Assembly: GCF_009827515.1 (NCBI RefSeq)
Contig: NZ_WTYO01000009.1
Coordinates: 1-43,494 of the forward strand
DNA from: Pelagerythrobacter marinus
GTDB lineage: Bacteria; Pseudomonadota; Alphaproteobacteria; Sphingomonadales; Sphingomonadaceae
Direction: 5' to 3'
DNA: 43,494 bases
Shown here one piece after another: positions 8,313-18,238 of the stretch. Every line of letters starts with the position of its first letter. Within the stretch, counting starts at the first letter, position 1. A model generated the notes under the pieces. It was not told where the DNA came from, made no database searches, and worked only from the letters and a program-made list of their open reading frames with translations. The position numbers and the translations under genes were made by a program.

Positions 8313-9526
8313 CAGGCCGCGCGTTCGAAGATCGCCGCCATGCCCTGGCCGCCGCCGATGCACATCGTCTCCAGCCCGAAGCGCACTTCGCGCCGGTGCA
8401 TCTCGTGCGCCATGTCGGCCAGGATCCGTCCGCCGGTCGCGCCGATCGGGTGGCCGAGCGAAATGCCCGAGCCGTTGACGTTGAGGATCTCGCGCCGCGA
8501 ATCGTCCTCGCTCCAGCCCCAGCCCTTCAGCACGGCGAGGACCTGCGGCGCGAAGGCCTCGTTCAGTTCGACCAGGCCGATGTCGTCCCAGCCCATGCCG
8601 GTGCGGGCGAAGAGCCGCTCGACCGCCGGGACCGGGCCGATCCCCATGCGGCTGGGGTCGCAGCCGGCCGCGGCATAGCCGCTGAACCACAGCATCGGTT
8701 CCAGCCCTAGTTCGGCCAGCTTGTCCTCGGCCACGACCAGGCAGGCGGCGGCGGCATCGTTCTGCTGGCTGGCATTGCCCGCGGTGACCACCCCGCCTTC
8801 CAGCGCGCGCAGGCCGGCCAGGCTTTCCATGCTGGCATCGGGGCGGAACCCCTCGTCCCGCGTGAAAGCGACCGGGTCGCCGCGCCGCTGCGGCACCTCC
8901 AGCGGAACCAGCTGCGCGTCGAAACGCCCCGCTTCCCAGGCGGCGGCGGCATTGCGGTGGCTGCGCACGGCAAAGGCATCGGCCTCCTCGCGCGTGATGC
9001 CGTAATCCTTCGCCAGGTTCTCCGCCGTCTCGATCATCCCGGTGATGACGCCGAAGCGCTCGACCGGCTGGCTCATCAGGCGGCCGCGAGTCAGCCGGTC
9101 CCACAGCTCGACGTTGCCCGCCTTCACCCCGCCGCGCAGCGCGGTCGTGTAATGCTCGACATTGGACATCGATTCGCATCCGCCGGCGACGACCACGTCG
9201 GCATGGCCCGCCTCGATCATCATCGCCGCGCTGACCACGGCCTGGAGGCCCGATCCGCAGCGGCGATCGAGCTGGTAGCCGGGCACTTCCAGCGGCAGGC
9301 CGGCGGCGAGCCAGCTCCAGTGGCCGATCGCCGGCGCTTCGCCGCTGCCGTATCCCTGGCTGAAGACCACGTCGTCCACCCGCTCGGGATCGATCCCGCT
9401 GCGTTCGATCAGGGCCTTGAGAATCGCCGCCCCCAGCTCGCCCGCGGTCAGCGGCGCGAGCGTGCCGAGGAAACGCCCCACCGGGGTTCGCAGGGGGCTG
9501 ACGATGGCGGCGCGGCGTTTGGTCAT
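8312..9526 (-). CDS. Acetyl-CoA C-acyltransferase (thiolase)
   Basis: A 404-aa thiolase that cleaves 3-ketoacyl-CoA with CoA or runs the reverse condensation. Cys90 in QLDRRCGSGLQA is the acyl-carrying nucleophile, NVNGSGISLGHPIGATG carries the catalytic histidine, and CIGGGQGMA near the end carries the second cysteine. The start MTKRRAAIVSPLRTPVG is typical. It lies downstream of the acyl-CoA dehydrogenase gene with a 70-bp gap and overlaps the hydratase gene by one base. Together the three fit degradation of a fatty or branched acyl-CoA. No 3-hydroxyacyl-CoA dehydrogenase is present here, so that step must be encoded elsewhere. Degradative rather than biosynthetic function is inferred from these neighbours. 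Confidence 0.95.
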   Translation of the reverse strand: MTKRRAAIVSPLRTPVGRFLGTLAPLTAGELGAAILKALIERSGIDPERVDDVVFSQGYGSGEAPAIGHWSWLAAGLPLEVPGYQLDRRCGSGLQAVVSAAMMIEAGHADVVVAGGCESMSNVEHYTTALRGGVKAGNVELWDRLTRGRLMSQPVERFGVITGMIETAENLAKDYGITREEADAFAVRSHRNAAAAWEAGRFDAQLVPLEVPQRRGDPVAFTRDEGFRPDASMESLAGLRALEGGVVTAGNASQQNDAAAACLVVAEDKLAELGLEPMLWFSGYAAAGCDPSRMGIGPVPAVERLFARTGMGWDDIGLVELNEAFAPQVLAVLKGWGWSEDDSRREILNVNGSGISLGHPIGATGGRILADMAHEMHRREVRFGLETMCIGGGQGMAAIFERAA

Positions 9527-9596
9527 GGCAGATCCTTCAGGCGATTGTTCCAAGAGGTCCTCTCGACGCCGGGGGAGCCCGGCACGGCGCAGCTTG

Positions 9597-10772
9597 TCAG
9601 GTGCCGGCGGCGAAGTCGCGCAACATGTGCTTGGCGATCTGCAACTGCAGGATCTGCGTCGTGCCTTCGTAGATTCGGTAGATCCGGGCATCGCGGAAGA
9701 ACCGCTCCGCGTCGTATTCGGCGAGGTAGCCGGCCCCGCCGTGGACCTGGACCACGCGATCGACGACCCGGCCGCACATCTCGGAGGCGAAGACCTTGAA
9801 CGCGGCGGCCTTGCGCAGGACGTTCTCGCCCGCGTCGGCCCGCGCGGTCACGTCGGCCATCATCGCCTCGGCCGCGTAGATCTCGGTCTCGCTTTCGGCC
9901 AGCATCTGCTGGATCAGCTGGAAGTTCGCGATCGGCTCGCCGAAGGCCTTGCGCTCCGTGGCGTAGCGCAAGGCGGTGTCGAGCGCGCGGCGGGCATAGC
10001 CGGTCGCCGCCGCGCCGACCGAGATGCGGCCGTTGTCGAGGCTCTTCATCGCGAACACGAAGCCGCGGCCGGTTTCCCCGCCCAGCAGGGCATCGTCGGG
10101 AACGTGCACGTCCTCCAGGATGATGTCGGCGATCTGCGCGCCCGCCTGGCCCATCTTGCGGTCCGCGCTGCCGACCGAGACGCCGGGCGCGTCCATCGGC
10201 ACGATGAAGGCGGAAACATGCGCGTTCTTGGGCAGGTTTTCCTTCTCTGTCCGGGCCATGATCAGGCCGACGCGGGCCTGCGGGGCATTGGTGATGTAGC
10301 GCTTGGTGCCGTTGAGGACCCAGCCGCTGCCCGAGGGATCGCGCCGCGCCGTCGTCTGCATCGCGGCGCTGTCGCTGCCCGATCCCGGCTCGGTCAGGCC
10401 GAAACAGGCGATCTCGCCCCCGGCGATCCGGGGCCACCACTCGGCCTGCTGCTGCGGCGTCCCGCCGTTCTTGATCGCGGAGTTGAACATGCCGACGTTG
10501 ATCGAGAAGATCGAGCGGAAGGCCGGCGCGGCATAGGCCATGGCCTGCACGACGCGCGCGTACTGGCTGGTGTTGAGGCCGGCGCCGCCGAATTCCTCCG
10601 GCACGGTCAGGCCGAACAGGCCCATCTCGCGCATTTCCTGCAGGATCGGTTCGGGCACCGCGTCGTTCGCGATCACCTCCTCCTCCGCCGGGATCAGCCG
10701 TTCGCGCACGTAGCGCTCGAGCTGGTCGATGAACTGCTGGAAAATCTCGGGGTCCATGCCGGATGCGGCCAT
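9597..10772 (-). CDS. Acyl-CoA dehydrogenase
   Basis: A 391-aa FAD enzyme introducing a trans-2 double bond into acyl-CoA and passing electrons to electron-transfer flavoprotein. The middle domain has CFGLTEPGSGSDSAAMQTTA, which lines the flavin and substrate, and the C-terminal helical domain has VQVHGGAGYLAEYDAERF and IYEGTTQILQLQIAK, where the Glu of YEGT is the expected catalytic base. The N-terminal helix DPEIFQQFIDQLERYVRERL resembles members acting on medium or long chains, but chain length cannot be read reliably. It heads the minus-strand set with thiolase and MaoC-like hydratase. The family is large and paralogous, so no specific gene symbol is given. Confidence 0.95.
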   Translation of the reverse strand: MAASGMDPEIFQQFIDQLERYVRERLIPAEEEVIANDAVPEPILQEMREMGLFGLTVPEEFGGAGLNTSQYARVVQAMAYAAPAFRSIFSINVGMFNSAIKNGGTPQQQAEWWPRIAGGEIACFGLTEPGSGSDSAAMQTTARRDPSGSGWVLNGTKRYITNAPQARVGLIMARTEKENLPKNAHVSAFIVPMDAPGVSVGSADRKMGQAGAQIADIILEDVHVPDDALLGGETGRGFVFAMKSLDNGRISVGAAATGYARRALDTALRYATERKAFGEPIANFQLIQQMLAESETEIYAAEAMMADVTARADAGENVLRKAAAFKVFASEMCGRVVDRVVQVHGGAGYLAEYDAERFFRDARIYRIYEGTTQILQLQIAKHMLRDFAAGT

Positions 10773-10811
10773 TTTCTGTCTCGTCCTTTCGCGTTGGCGT
10801 GTGCGGGCGTT

Positions 10812-11093
10812 CTAGTTTTCGGCCTGGGGAGGGGTCCGGTCGCCGTCTTCGGCGGTTTCCCGATCGCCGGGAGCATCTTCGCGGGCAGGTTCTGCGGCTG
10901 GGGCGCCGGCTGGGGCGTCGGGCTCGTCGCCGGCGATCGCCGCCACCGGGCGTCGCCGCTCTTCGAGCATGGCGGCCGCCTCGTCGAGCGCCCTCGCCTC
11001 GCCCACCGTCACGCCGCCCGGGCCGGGCTCGTTATCGGCGGGCTCGCACGCGGCGAGCGGGAACAGGGCGATCAGCAGGGCGAGCCGTTTCAT
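10812..11093 (-). CDS. Small acidic lipoprotein
   Basis: A 93-aa predicted lipoprotein starting MKRLALLIALFPLAACEPAD, with lipobox LAAC and Cys16 as the lipidation site. The mature part has one predicted helix (ARALDEAAAMLEERRRP) and then a low-complexity Ala/Pro/Glu/Asp tail. I do not recognise a family. I start it at ATG 11093, since the frame runs further upstream only as arginine-rich sequence without a signal. It lies 39 bp after the start side of the acyl-CoA dehydrogenase gene and 98 bp downstream of another small lipoprotein on the same strand. The two differ in sequence but share size, lipobox and acidic tail. Confidence 0.75.
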   Translation of the reverse strand: MKRLALLIALFPLAACEPADNEPGPGGVTVGEARALDEAAAMLEERRRPVAAIAGDEPDAPAGAPAAEPAREDAPGDRETAEDGDRTPPQAEN

Positions 11094-11191
11094 CGGCCGG
11101 CACCATAGCGAAGCGCGGGCAAAGGAAAAGCGGGGGAATCGCCCACGCGATCCCCCGCCTTGCGCGGCCATCGGCGGCCGCCCGGCGAAGC

Positions 11192-11470
11192 TTACTGCGC
11201 GGCCTCGGCGGCGACGTCCGCAGCGGCCGCGGCAGCGGCTTCGGCCGCCTCGTCCGCGGCGGCGTCCGCATCAGCATCGGCCGCGGCGGTTTCGGCCGGG
11301 GCCGTTTCGGCGACCGGGGCATCGACCGGCTCTTCTGCGACCGGCTCGAGCGCTTCGTCGGCCGGCATCTCGACCGTGTCGGCCTCTGCATCGGCGGAAG
11401 CGTCCTCGGTGCTGCCGCAGGCGGCGAGCGCGAACACGGCCGGGGCCAGGACAAGTGCGAACTTCTTCAT
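11192..11470 (-). CDS. Small Ala/Glu/Asp-rich lipoprotein
   Basis: A 92-aa predicted lipoprotein starting MKKFALVLAPAVFALAACGS, lipobox LAAC with Cys18 lipidated. The mature chain is almost wholly Ala, Glu, Asp, Val, Pro and Thr, ending in ADEAAEAAAAAAADVAAEAA. Such chains are common in Sphingomonadales and have no defined function; an extended, anionic surface or periplasmic tether is one possibility. The ATG at 11470 is well placed and is preceded by GAGA-rich sequence typical of a ribosome-binding site. It is divergent from recQ with about 115 bp between starts. Compositional bias makes homology searches unreliable, so the call rests on the signal and lipobox. Confidence 0.75.
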   Translation of the reverse strand: MKKFALVLAPAVFALAACGSTEDASADAEADTVEMPADEALEPVAEEPVDAPVAETAPAETAAADADADAAADEAAEAAAAAAADVAAEAAQ

Positions 11471-11585
11471 CGTTCTCTCCGTGGTGAGCGCCGGATGGCG
11501 CAGGTCCGCCCGATCCCTACCCCCGCCACATTTCAACCGCAATCTGCAAAACTCGCGCGTGCGCCGTTCACCTGCGGCCCGGCCT

Positions 11586-13394
<1,809 letters not shown>

Positions 13395-13486
13395 ACGGTT
13401 GCGCCCGTGCTGCGCCCCGGGGCGCGTGCGGGATCGCAGGGGCGCAGGTTAGGGGCCGTTAACCCTTTCCGGCTATCGCCGGCCTC

Positions 13487-14485
13487 ATGGATAGATGCGC
13501 CCGCACTTCGCCCGCCCGCAATATGCCGGCCGACCGGTCCGTCACGCTCGCGCTCGTCGCCGGGGCGCTGGCCACGGCCGGCATTCCCGCCGCGGCAGTG
13601 ATCGCGCAGCCCGGCGCGGCCCCCTTCACCGTGGTCGAGACCGGCCAGGGGCATGCGACCCTGCAGCAGGCGGTCGATGCGATCGGCAACGGCAAGGGCA
13701 CGATCGCGATCGCCAATGGCACCTATCGCCAGTGCGCGGTCCAGGAAGGCGGCACGATCGCCTATCTCGCCGCCGAACCGGGCAAGGCGGTGTTCGACGG
13801 CAAGACTTGCGAGGGCAAGGCGGCGCTGGTCCTGCGGGGGCGCGCGGCCGAAGTCTCCGGCCTCGTCTTCCGCCGCATGGCCGTGCCCGATTACAACGGC
13901 GCCGGCATCCGGCTGGAGCAGGGCGACCTTACCGTCGCGCAAGCGTGGTTCGCCGACAGCCAGCAGGGCATCCTGACGGCTGACGATCCCACCGGGCGGA
14001 TCGTGATCGACAAGACGACGTTCTCCGGCCTCGGCACCTGCGAAGGGTCGGGCGGGTGCGCGCATTCGATCTATATCGGCGATTACGGCCACTTGCGGGT
14101 CACGCGCAGCCGCTTCGAACGGGGCACCGGCGGCCACTACGTCAAGGCCCGCTCCGCCCGGGTCGATATCGCGGCGTCGAGTTTCGACGATTCGGCCGGA
14201 CGCGGCACCAATTACATGATCGACCTGCCCGAAGGGGCCACCGGCCAGATCACCAACAACTGGTTCGTCCAGGGGCGCGACAAGGAGAATTACTCCGCCT
14301 TCATCGCCGTCGGGGCGGAGGATATTAGCCACAGCTCCGACGGGTTGCAGATCGCGGGCAACGACGCGCGCTTCGTCCCCGCGCTCAGCCGCAGTTCGGC
14401 GTTCGTCGCCGACTGGACCGGCGCGCGCCTGTCGATCGCGGACAACCGGCTCGGTGCCGGGATCGAGCCGTTCGAACGCCGTTGA
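13487..14485 (+). CDS. Secreted right-handed beta-helix repeat protein
   Basis: A protein of up to 332 aa with a signal-like hydrophobic segment (SVTLALVAGALATAGIPAAA). The mature part begins with TLQQAVDAIGNGKGTIAIAN, which resembles the opening of pectate-lyase-type and other right-handed parallel beta-helix proteins. Short repeats of the form G-hydrophobic-x-hydrophobic follow, such as GLVFRRMAV, GDLTVAQAWF, GRIVIDKTTF, GHLRVTRSRF and ARVDIAASSF. No lyase catalytic arginine set is obvious, so substrate and activity are unknown. Cysteines in CEGSGGCAHS and earlier suggest a disulfide and an exported location. Two starts are possible, ATG 13487 and ATG 13523; the second gives a more compact signal peptide. 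It follows recQ by 92 bp. Confidence 0.8.
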   Translation: MDRCARTSPARNMPADRSVTLALVAGALATAGIPAAAVIAQPGAAPFTVVETGQGHATLQQAVDAIGNGKGTIAIANGTYRQCAVQEGGTIAYLAAEPGKAVFDGKTCEGKAALVLRGRAAEVSGLVFRRMAVPDYNGAGIRLEQGDLTVAQAWFADSQQGILTADDPTGRIVIDKTTFSGLGTCEGSGGCAHSIYIGDYGHLRVTRSRFERGTGGHYVKARSARVDIAASSFDDSAGRGTNYMIDLPEGATGQITNNWFVQGRDKENYSAFIAVGAEDISHSSDGLQIAGNDARFVPALSRSSAFVADWTGARLSIADNRLGAGIEPFERR

Positions 14486-14536
14486 CCGGAACCGCCCGCG
14501 CCGCCCGGCGGTTGTGGGGGTGAAAGGGGAAGGGCA

Positions 14537-14800
14537 ATGGCAGGCGGCTGGGCCCGCGACGGGGCCGTCCAGGACCAGATCGACGACACGGTGAACGACG
14601 CGGTCGAGGCCGCGCGCACGCGCATGCCGCGCGGCGAGAGCGCCGAGTATTGCGACATCTGCGGCGAGGATATTCCCGAAAAACGCCGCCAGGCCCTGCC
14701 CGGCGTGCGCACCTGCATCGCCTGCCAGGCGGAGCGCGACGCCGCCGTCCGGTCTTCCGGCATCAACCGCCGCGGCAGCAAGGACAGCCAGCTGCGCTAG
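14537..14800 (+). CDS. ybiI: DksA/TraR-type zinc-finger protein (YbiI-like)
   Basis: An 87-aa protein closely resembling E. coli YbiI, down to the GGWARDGAVQDQIDDTV start and the NRRGSKDSQLR end. The four-cysteine DksA/TraR zinc finger reads CDICGEDIPEKRR then CIACQ. It lacks the long coiled coil with acidic tip by which DksA reaches the RNA polymerase secondary channel, so a direct DksA role is doubtful; the function of YbiI proteins is not established. The ATG follows GGGGAAGGG at good spacing. It is convergent with the GNAT gene, with about 10 bp between the stops. Confidence 0.93.
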   Translation: MAGGWARDGAVQDQIDDTVNDAVEAARTRMPRGESAEYCDICGEDIPEKRRQALPGVRTCIACQAERDAAVRSSGINRRGSKDSQLR

Positions 14801-14810
14801 CGCGCGCCGG

Positions 14811-15308
14811 TCAGCCGAAGGCGGGGGCGTAGGTCACGACGCCGCGCGGAGCGTTGCCTGCCATGACGAGGCGCTGGAAATAGGCGGCCGGCGGCCCCGG
14901 GAAGGCCAGGCCGGGATCGTGCGCGAAGTCGAACCGGCCGTAATAATCCGGCTCGCCCAGCACGACGGAGCCCGCGGCGTCGCGCTCGCGCAGCAGGGCC
15001 AGGCCGCGCTCGATCAGCGCCGCGCCGATGCCCTCGCCTTGGCGTGGCGGCATGACCGCGACGGGGCCGAGGCCGAACCAGCCTTCGCCCCCGTCCGCAA
15101 TCGCGACGGGCGAGAAGGCGACGTGGCCGACGATTGCGCCGCCGTCTTCCGCGACCAGCGAGATCGAGAGGTCGCCGTCGGCGCGCAGGGCATCGACGAT
15201 GGTCGGCTCGCTACCGTCGCTGTGGGGATGGCCGTCGAAGGCCGCGCGCACGACCTCGTGGATCGCGCGTTCGTCGCCGGCGCGCTCGGGCCGGATCGCG
15301 ACGCTCAC
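14811..15308 (-). CDS. GNAT-family N-acetyltransferase (YhbS-like)
   Basis: A 165-aa acetyltransferase starting MSVAIRPERAGDERAIHEV. The acetyl-CoA site is visible in LGPVAVMPPRQGEGIGAALI, the Q/R-x-x-G-x-G/A loop, followed by the motif GSVVLGEPDYYGRFDF, which is characteristic of the YhbS-type subgroup. The acceptor is unknown. Translation starts at GTG 15308, overlapping the ribA stop by four bases (GTGA), so the two are coupled. It closes the xthA-ribA-GNAT run. The frame is open far upstream, antisense-like inside ribA, but that part is not protein-like. Confidence 0.9.
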   Translation of the reverse strand: MSVAIRPERAGDERAIHEVVRAAFDGHPHSDGSEPTIVDALRADGDLSISLVAEDGGAIVGHVAFSPVAIADGGEGWFGLGPVAVMPPRQGEGIGAALIERGLALLRERDAAGSVVLGEPDYYGRFDFAHDPGLAFPGPPAAYFQRLVMAGNAPRGVVTYAPAFG

Positions 15309-16342
15309 GTCAGCAGGTGGCCCGAACGGTCGCGCTTGGTCGCGAGGTAGCGGGCGTTGTGCGGGTTGTCGGGCAACTGGTGCGGCACGCGCTCGGCCAC
15401 CGTGATGCCGCTGGCGGCCAGCGCATCGACTTTGCCCGGGTTGTTCGTCATCAGCCGGATCTCGCGCACGCCGAGCAGGTCCAGCATCCGGGCCGCGACC
15501 GGGAAATCGCGCGCCTCGTCGGGCAGCCCCAGCCGCCGGTTGGCGTCGACCGTGTCGAAGCCCTGGTCCTGCAGGCGATAGGCGCGCAACTTGTTGACGA
15601 GGCCGATCCCGCGCCCTTCCTGCCGCAGGTAGAGCAGGACGCCCCAGCCGCCGCGCCGCGCCTCGTCCGCCATCGCGTGCAGTGCGGCGTCGAGCTGCGG
15701 GCCGCAGTCGCACTTGAGGCTGCCGAGGATGTCGCCGGTCAGGCATTCGGAATGGAGCCGCACCAGCGGGGCGGCGTCGGACCGCTGCTCCCCGATGACC
15801 AGCGCGACGTGTTCGCGCGTGTCGTCGGCGCTGCGGAAGGCGACGATCTCGGCGTCCTCGGATGCCGAGACCGGCAGCCGCGCCCGGGTCGAGATCGCCA
15901 GCGCCGTGCTGTCGGCCCATTCCACCAGGTCGGCCGGGGCGACCGGCTGCGGCTCGCCCGCGTTCACCGGGTCGACCAGGAAGGCGGGCAGAATGCCCGC
16001 GATCCGCGCCAGTTCCAGCGCGGCCAGCGCGTGGTCGGGCCAGGCGATGTCTTCCGCGCGGAACGGCCCCTTCAGCGGGCTGCGCAGGTCCAGCGCCGGA
16101 TCGGCCACCGGCAGCGCGCTGCCGAGGTCGAACGGCTCGGCCCCGTGGATCAGCACCGGCGCGTGCGGTTCGGCCGCCTCGCGCTGGTTGGCAAGCTTGA
16201 GCGTTTCCGCGCGCGCGGCGGAGATCAGCATTCGCGGCGCCTGCGCCCGGCGCGCGATCGCGGTTTCCACCGGCAGGAGCAGCGGCCCGCCCTCCATCGC
16301 CAGCGGCCAACCGTGGCGCAGGGCATCGATCGCCTGCGCCAC
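15305..16342 (-). CDS. ribA: GTP cyclohydrolase II with N-terminal extension
   Basis: A protein of about 345 aa whose C-terminal 200 residues are GTP cyclohydrolase II, the first step of riboflavin synthesis. The zinc ligands are in CLTGDILGSLKCDCG, with LRQEGRGIGLVNKLRAY for GTP binding and catalysis, and RLMTNNPGKVDAL near the end. The first 145 residues are not the bifunctional DHBP-synthase domain in intact form; they contain MLISAARAETLKLANQRE and VEWADSTALAI and may be a degenerate relative. The start is uncertain: GTG 16342 is my choice, ATG 16297 gives 331 aa. It begins 36 bp after the xthA stop and overlaps the GNAT gene by four bases. Confidence 0.9.
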   Translation of the reverse strand: MAQAIDALRHGWPLAMEGGPLLLPVETAIARRAQAPRMLISAARAETLKLANQREAAEPHAPVLIHGAEPFDLGSALPVADPALDLRSPLKGPFRAEDIAWPDHALAALELARIAGILPAFLVDPVNAGEPQPVAPADLVEWADSTALAISTRARLPVSASEDAEIVAFRSADDTREHVALVIGEQRSDAAPLVRLHSECLTGDILGSLKCDCGPQLDAALHAMADEARRGGWGVLLYLRQEGRGIGLVNKLRAYRLQDQGFDTVDANRRLGLPDEARDFPVAARMLDLLGVREIRLMTNNPGKVDALAASGITVAERVPHQLPDNPHNARYLATKRDRSGHLLT

Positions 16343-16377
16343 CCGCCGCGCGGGCGAAGGGCCGGGAGCCGGCGCGC

Positions 16378-17169
16378 TCAGAGCGCGAACTCCGTCACCA
16401 GCGGGACGTGGTCGCTCGGGCTTTCCCAGCGCCGCGTTTCCTCGACGAAGCGGTGCCCGGTCGCCTGGCGCGCGAGGTCGGGGCTGGCCCACATGTGGTC
16501 GAGCCGCCGGCCCTGGTCCTTCTGGCGCCAGAAACTGCGATAGGACCACCACGAGTAATTCCGTTCCGGCGCGGGGATGAACTCGCGCCCCAGGTCCACC
16601 CAGCCATGGGCGTCGCGGAACCGGCCGAGCGTCTCGACCTCGATCGGCGTGTGGCTGACGACCTTGAGCAGGGCCTTGTGATCGTAGACGTCGCATTCCA
16701 GCGGCGCGATGTTGAAATCGCCGACGATCAGCGTCGGCCGGTCGATCGCCTCGGCCCAGCGGGTCATCCGGCCGAGGAAGTCGAGCTTCTGCCCGAATTT
16801 GGGATTGACCTCGCGGTCGGCGACGTCGCCGCCGGCGGGGATATAGACGTTTTCCAGCACGACGTTCTGCCCGGGGCCGAGCAGCTCCACCCCCACGTGC
16901 CGCGCCTCGCCGTTGTCCTGCCAGTCGTGGCGGGAAAACTCGCGCATCGGGATGCGGCTGACCGTGGCCACCCCGTGATAGCCCTTCTGCCCGTGCACGG
17001 CCTGGTGGACGTAGCCCATGTCGGCCAGCGCGGCGGCCGGGAACTGGCTTTCCTGGCACTTGATTTCCTGCAGGCAGAGGACGTCGGGGGACTGTTCCTC
17101 GATCACGCGCTTGACCTGCTCGATACGCAGGCGGACCGAATTGATGTTCCAGGTGGCAATGGAAAGCAT
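16378..17169 (-). CDS. xthA: Exodeoxyribonuclease III
   Basis: A 263-aa apurinic/apyrimidinic endonuclease and 3'-exonuclease of the ExoIII family, acting in base excision repair. Motifs are SIATWNINSVRLR, CLQEIKCQESQFP with the metal-binding Glu, LIVGDFNIAPLECDVYD with the catalytic Asp and Asn, and the C-terminal SDHVPLV with the catalytic His. The ATG at 17169 gives the standard start MLSIATWN; a longer in-frame extension to 17205 would add an unlikely peptide. It is the first gene of the xthA-ribA-GNAT run. A predicted small-RNA unit with its own terminator lies between it and lolA, so xthA probably has its own promoter. Confidence 0.97.
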   Translation of the reverse strand: MLSIATWNINSVRLRIEQVKRVIEEQSPDVLCLQEIKCQESQFPAAALADMGYVHQAVHGQKGYHGVATVSRIPMREFSRHDWQDNGEARHVGVELLGPGQNVVLENVYIPAGGDVADREVNPKFGQKLDFLGRMTRWAEAIDRPTLIVGDFNIAPLECDVYDHKALLKVVSHTPIEVETLGRFRDAHGWVDLGREFIPAPERNYSWWSYRSFWRQKDQGRRLDHMWASPDLARQATGHRFVEETRRWESPSDHVPLVTEFAL

Positions 17170-17250
17170 GGGCCCGGCCTTAGGTGTCCCGGCCGCCAGC
17201 GGCAAGCCGGGGGATGCCCGGCGCGCGGCCGGGCCGGCAGGCGGGCAACA

Positions 17251-17373
17251 AAAAACCCTCGTGCCGGGGGCATTGGCACGAGGGTTCCATGTTAGCGTTC
17301 GTCACGCTGTTGCAAGGCGGCGTTGTCGCGAGGTCAGGGCAACAGGGGGGAAACCCGCCTCGCACCGACTTGC
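17251..17373 (-). ncRNA. Candidate small RNA between lolA and xthA
   Basis: A stretch of about 123 nt bounded by a good promoter-like sequence and a strong intrinsic terminator, both on the minus strand and both between genes. The predicted RNA would start at the G opposite 17373. It has a C-rich segment (TTTCCCCCC), a small perfect hairpin AGCGT-gacga-ACGCT, and ends in the terminator hairpin plus U-run. A short frame starting at GTG (near 17380) crosses it and would end past the terminator, so I think it is not the product. The C-rich stretch could pair with purine-rich ribosome-binding sites. No known RNA family is recognised. Confidence 0.45.
17254..17286 (-). terminator. Intrinsic terminator, minus strand
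   Basis: AACCCTCGTGCC pairs perfectly over 12 bp with GGCACGAGGGTT around a 9-nt loop. On the minus strand the stem is followed by a run of T (the plus-strand A tract at 17249-17255). It ends either the lolA transcript or the candidate small RNA, or both. Confidence 0.9.
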
Positions 17374-17380
17374 AAGGCAC

Positions 17381-17409
17381 AAGATAGGGATGGCCGGCTT
17401 TCTAACCAA
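17381..17409 (-). promoter_or_regulatory. Sigma-70-like promoter for the candidate sRNA
   Basis: On the minus strand TTGGTT (17409-17404) and TATCTT (17386-17381) are separated by exactly 17 bp, and a G follows seven bases after the second hexamer. It lies 55 bp beyond the lolA stop, so it cannot serve lolA. Confidence 0.5.
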
Positions 17410-17463
17410 TGAACGAGCGGCCGCACCTCGTCGCAGGCCATGAACGACGCGGCGCGCAGCCGT

Positions 17464-18174
17464 TCACCCCGGTCGGCGGGTCGAGCGGCGCGGATCGCGG
17501 TAGGTGAACGCGCTGTCGGGCACCGACATGCCGTAGCGGTGGTTGCGCAGGCGCACAGTCGTGCGGTTGTTCTGCACGTCGAGCGCGACCCAGTTGGTCA
17601 GCTGCAGACCCCCGGGGGCCGAGGCGTTGCGGGTGAAGATCAGCGTGATCACCCCGAACTGCGGCTTGTCCGGATCGCGCACCTCGACGCCGACGACATC
17701 GGGGTGCTCGGTCGGGACCAGCTTGCCGTAGCGTTTCACGTCGCGCGCGGGATCGAGCAGCGCGCCGAGCGGCGAATCGGAGATCGGCCAGCGTTCGACC
17801 TGGTTCACCTCGTAATCGATCATGGTGAACGACTTGCCGTTCGAAACCAGCAGCAGCGGCACGCCTTTTTCGTACTGGAAGCGGATCTTGCCCGGCCGCT
17901 TGAGCGTCATCACCCCGGAAACCGTCCGCCCCTTGCGGTCGGTCTGGGTGAAGTCGGCCTTCATCGTGGAAATGCCGCGCAGCGCGGCGACGGCCCGGTC
18001 GAGATCGCCCTCGGCCGCGGCGACCGGCGCCGCGGGGGCGACGAGGGCGGCCGGCGCGACCAGCGCGAGGGCGGCCGCGACGGCGAGCGCGCGCGGATGG
18101 CGGGCGGGCCGGAAAGAGGCGATTCCGCGCGCCAGGCGGCGCAGCGGGGAAAGGGTGATCTCGTGCACTGTCAT
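17464..18174 (-). CDS. lolA: LolA-family outer-membrane lipoprotein carrier
   Basis: A 236-aa periplasmic protein that ferries lipoproteins from the inner to the outer membrane. The N-terminal 53 residues hold a long, basic-then-hydrophobic signal (ALAVAAALALVAPAALVAPA, probable cut after VAAA). The mature protein has the LolA pattern: ISTMKADFTQTDRKGRTVSG, then MTLKRPGKIRFQYEKG, LLVSNGKSFTMIDYEVNQV and a C-terminal sheet with GLQLTNWVALDVQNNRTTVRL. The n-region is longer than usual, so the true start could lie downstream, though no internal ATG is well placed. In many relatives lolA sits beside ftsK and xthA; xthA is the downstream neighbour here, but ftsK is not upstream. Confidence 0.92.
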   Translation of the reverse strand: MTVHEITLSPLRRLARGIASFRPARHPRALAVAAALALVAPAALVAPAAPVAAAEGDLDRAVAALRGISTMKADFTQTDRKGRTVSGVMTLKRPGKIRFQYEKGVPLLLVSNGKSFTMIDYEVNQVERWPISDSPLGALLDPARDVKRYGKLVPTEHPDVVGVEVRDPDKPQFGVITLIFTRNASAPGGLQLTNWVALDVQNNRTTVRLRNHRYGMSVPDSAFTYRDPRRSTRRPG

Positions 18175-18238
18175 GCTCCGTCGGTTAGGGCTGGAGCATT
18201 GAACCGCCGCTGAATTGATCCGGTTCCGGCGATTCAGC

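Noticed and set aside
13395-13486. GCGCCCC-GGGGCGC palindrome after recQ as a terminator
   Set aside because: It has no loop of sensible size and no T-run; it may be an incidental GC palindrome.
17180-17380. 66-aa frame across the sRNA candidate
   Set aside because: It starts at GTG without a ribosome-binding site and reads through the terminator, with no protein-like features.
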